Of a stretch of 64,000 nt of DNA, positions 62,031 to 64,000 are shown in pieces. A model generated the notes under the pieces. The model saw only the letters and a list, made by a program, of their open reading frames with translations, ran no database searches and was not told the DNA's origin. The number at the start of each line of letters is the position of its first letter. The stretch's first letter is position 1. The DNA lies in the NCBI RefSeq assembly GCF_013410665.1, contig NZ_JACCFM010000001.1, positions 1,054,001-1,118,000 on the forward strand, in the 5' to 3' direction. Source of the DNA: Leifsonia psychrotolerans. GTDB lineage: Bacteria; Actinomycetota; Actinomycetes; Actinomycetales; Microbacteriaceae. Both the position numbers and the translations under genes were made by a program.

Positions 62031-64000
62031 CTAGCTGATCTGCGCGCCGATGGCGCCAATGACCGCATCGAGCATCACGCCGGAAGCATCGCGGCGCGCA
62101 CCGGATTCCGGCAGTGTGCGCGGGGATCCATCAGACGCGACGGCGTGTGCCGGCGCAGCACCGACCCAGGCGACCGCGAGGGTGTCTTCGCCCTTCAGGA
62201 AACGCTGGGCACGCACACCACCCGTCGCGCGGCCCTTGGCCGGGAACTCGGTGAAGTCCGACACCTTGGCGCTACCCGGGTCAACGCCGAGGAGAGTCTG
62301 GCTCCCGATGGCAACCGTCGCGACGACTGCGGTTTCGGCATCTGCTGGTGACACACTGGTGAAGGCGATGACCGCAGCGTCAGCGGAAAGCTTGATGCCT
62401 GCCATGCCACCTGCGGCCCGGCCCTGCGGGCGAACGCCGCCAGCCGAGAACCGAAGCAGCTGTGCATCTGAGGTCACGAAGACAAGCTCGTCATCGTCGC
62501 CGCCCTGGACGGCTCCTACAACCTCGTCTTTCGCCTTCAACGCAATGATCTCGAAGTCGGGCTTGTTCGCCCAGTCGCCCGGGGCGAGGCGCTTGACGAC
62601 GCCCTGCTTCGTGCCCAAGGCGATCGGCTGCTCGGAGTCGAGCGAGACGATCGCCAACACCTTCTCGCTCTTATTCGACAGAGCCAGGTAATCGCCGACC
62701 TTCACGCCGGCAGCCAGCTGGATCGAACTGGACGGCATCAGCGGCAGATCAACCGGAGTAAACCGGATCAGTCGACCCAGGTTGGTCACGGCCCCGATTT
62801 CGGCGCGAGTTGTCGTGTCAAGCACCGAGAGCACGGCATCATGCTTGCTGCGGCGCTTCACCGGGCTGGCCCGGTCGGGCAGGGTTTCGTTGCTTTCGGC
62901 GACGTCGACCCGGGCAATGCGGCCCGTGACGCTCACGTAGACACGCGTCGGGGCGTCCTGCACCTCCAGAACCACCGGAGTACCCCGCTTGGCAGCGGCA
63001 CCCGCAATGCTCGGCTTGGCCTCGGTGAGCAGAGTGCGTCGGGGGGTACCGAATTTCTCGGCGACCGCCGCGAGCTCGTCGGAAACGAGGGTGCGGATGG
63101 CCTTCTTGCTGCTGAGAAGTTTCTCGAGGGCGGCAATCTCCGCCTCGAGCTGGTCACGCTCGGACTCAAGCTCAATGCGGGAGAAGCGGGTCAGACGGCG
63201 CAAGCGCAGTTCGAGGATGTACTCGGACTGTAGCTGGCTGAGCTCAAAGACCTCGATCAGGCGCTTGCGGGCCTGTTCGCTGTCGTCGCTCGTTCGGATG
63301 ACCTGAATGACCTCATCAATGTCGATGATGGCGATGAGAAGCCCGAGCACCAGGTGCAGGCGCTCCTTGCGGCGAGCGAGCCGGTAGGCGCTTCGACGGG
63401 TCACAACTTCAATGCGGTGACCGACGTATACGACGAGCAGCTCGCGCAGGCCGAGGGTCTGGGGGCCGCCGTCGACGAGTGCGACCGCGTTGATGTTGAA
63501 GGAATCCTCGAGGGGCGTGTAGCGGTAGAGCTGCTCGAGGACCGCTTCAGGGCTGAACCCGGTCTTGATGCCGATGACGAGCCGCAGACCCTTCATGCGG
63601 TCGGTGAGGTCGGTCACATCGGAGATACCTGAAAGCTTCTTCGAGTTGACGCCTTCTTTGATCTTTTCGATGACCTTTTCGGGGCCAACAAGGTAGGGCA
63701 ACTCGGTGACGACCAGCCCGGTCTTGCGAGCCGAGATGGCCTCGATCGAGACACGAGCGCGCGTCTTGAAACTGCCGCGGCCTGTCGCGTAGGCATCCTT
63801 GATTCCAGACAAGCCCACAATGGTGCCGCCGGTTGGAAGGTCTGGTCCGGGAACAAACTCCATCAGCTCGTCGAGGCTCGCATCAGGGTGCGCAAGCAAA
63901 TGGCGCGCGGCACCGACGACCTCAATGAGGTTGTGTGGTGCCATGTTCGTGGCCATGCCGACGGCGATGCCGCTGGCGCCGTTCACAAGCAAGTTCGGAT
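62031..64000 (-). CDS. parC: DNA topoisomerase IV subunit A, N-terminus outside the window
   Basis: At least 656 residues of a GyrA/ParC protein; the first codons seen read PNLLVNGASGIAVGMATN, so the winged-helix domain with the active-site Tyr is beyond the edge. The coiled coil (RIELESERDQLEAEIAALEKLL) and a C-terminal beta-pinwheel are present. The canonical GyrA box is replaced by QGRAAGGMAG, which favours ParC. It is convergent with parE, 29 bp between stops. Confidence 0.9.
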   Translation of the reverse strand, partial: PNLLVNGASGIAVGMATNMAPHNLIEVVGAARHLLAHPDASLDELMEFVPGPDLPTGGTIVGLSGIKDAYATGRGSFKTRARVSIEAISARKTGLVVTELPYLVGPEKVIEKIKEGVNSKKLSGISDVTDLTDRMKGLRLVIGIKTGFSPEAVLEQLYRYTPLEDSFNINAVALVDGGPQTLGLRELLVVYVGHRIEVVTRRSAYRLARRKERLHLVLGLLIAIIDIDEVIQVIRTSDDSEQARKRLIEVFELSQLQSEYILELRLRRLTRFSRIELESERDQLEAEIAALEKLLSSKKAIRTLVSDELAAVAEKFGTPRRTLLTEAKPSIAGAAAKRGTPVVLEVQDAPTRVYVSVTGRIARVDVAESNETLPDRASPVKRRSKHDAVLSVLDTTTRAEIGAVTNLGRLIRFTPVDLPLMPSSSIQLAAGVKVGDYLALSNKSEKVLAIVSLDSEQPIALGTKQGVVKRLAPGDWANKPDFEIIALKAKDEVVGAVQGGDDDELVFVTSDAQLLRFSAGGVRPQGRAAGGMAGIKLSADAAVIAFTSVSPADAETAVVATVAIGSQTLLGVDPGSAKVSDFTEFPAKGRATGGVRAQRFLKGEDTLAVAWVGAAPAHAVASDGSPRTLPESGARRDASGVMLDAVIGAIGAQIS

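Overview
This 64 kb window comes from a high-GC actinobacterium, most probably of the family Microbacteriaceae. The support is the gene order (pepA-lpdA-sucB, DUF4191, RDD, glnA1, glnE and glnA2; sigA-murT-gatD followed by parE/parC), a group II truncated haemoglobin, a likely mycothiol-dependent DsbA-fold enzyme, a DUF7455 protein, and many start codons placed directly behind a TANNNT -10 box. No rRNA operon and no CRISPR array were seen.

Left end (1-2.0 kb): a lipoprotein, a tRNA-Arg(TCT), a complete tyrosine integrase and a 42-nt 3' fragment of a tRNA-Thr(TGT) gene. This looks like the right edge of an integrated element. The chromosome resumes with nadE, whose ATG lies 1 nt after the end of the tRNA fragment. 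2.9-16 kb holds ordinary core and transport genes (EamA exporter, aldo/keto reductase, SSB, APC-like permease, the ABC-F factor EttA behind a hairpin-rich leader, two thioesterases, an ABC-2 exporter).

15.4-25.2 kb is a catabolic island: a PucR-type regulator faces gabT, a glutamate dehydrogenase, gabD, an amine oxidase close to putrescine oxidase, a tandem universal stress protein and an APC permease. Together they would import an amine such as putrescine, oxidise and transaminate it through GABA and succinate semialdehyde to succinate, and recycle the glutamate formed. 25-38 kb mixes a flavoprotein, globin, MscS channel, a 640-bp array of GGTCGAG repeats, PepN, a CoA transferase, a glycoside hydrolase, a zinc-ribbon SDR, a DsbA-fold protein and methionine aminopeptidase.

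38-52 kb is the nitrogen and 2-oxoacid region: panB, glnA2, glnE, a small IS21 relic, an SRPBCC pseudogene, glnA1 with a clear four-part GlnR-type operator, RDD and DUF4191 proteins, a membrane pseudokinase in the place where lipA/lipB often sit, then sucB and lpdA. 52-64 kb holds pepA, a PAC2 protein, an MFS transporter, sigA, murT-gatD and topoisomerase IV (parE complete, parC cut by the window end).

The most interesting point is the murT-gatD pair. GatD has glycine in place of the catalytic cysteine of its glutaminase, and MurT has lost its Cys4 zinc ribbon, while the ATP-dependent ligase core of MurT looks intact. In a family known for group B peptidoglycan, where the alpha-carboxyl of D-Glu carries the cross-bridge amino acid rather than an amide, this pair could be a cross-bridge ligase instead of a lipid II amidase. 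That is inference, but it can be tested.
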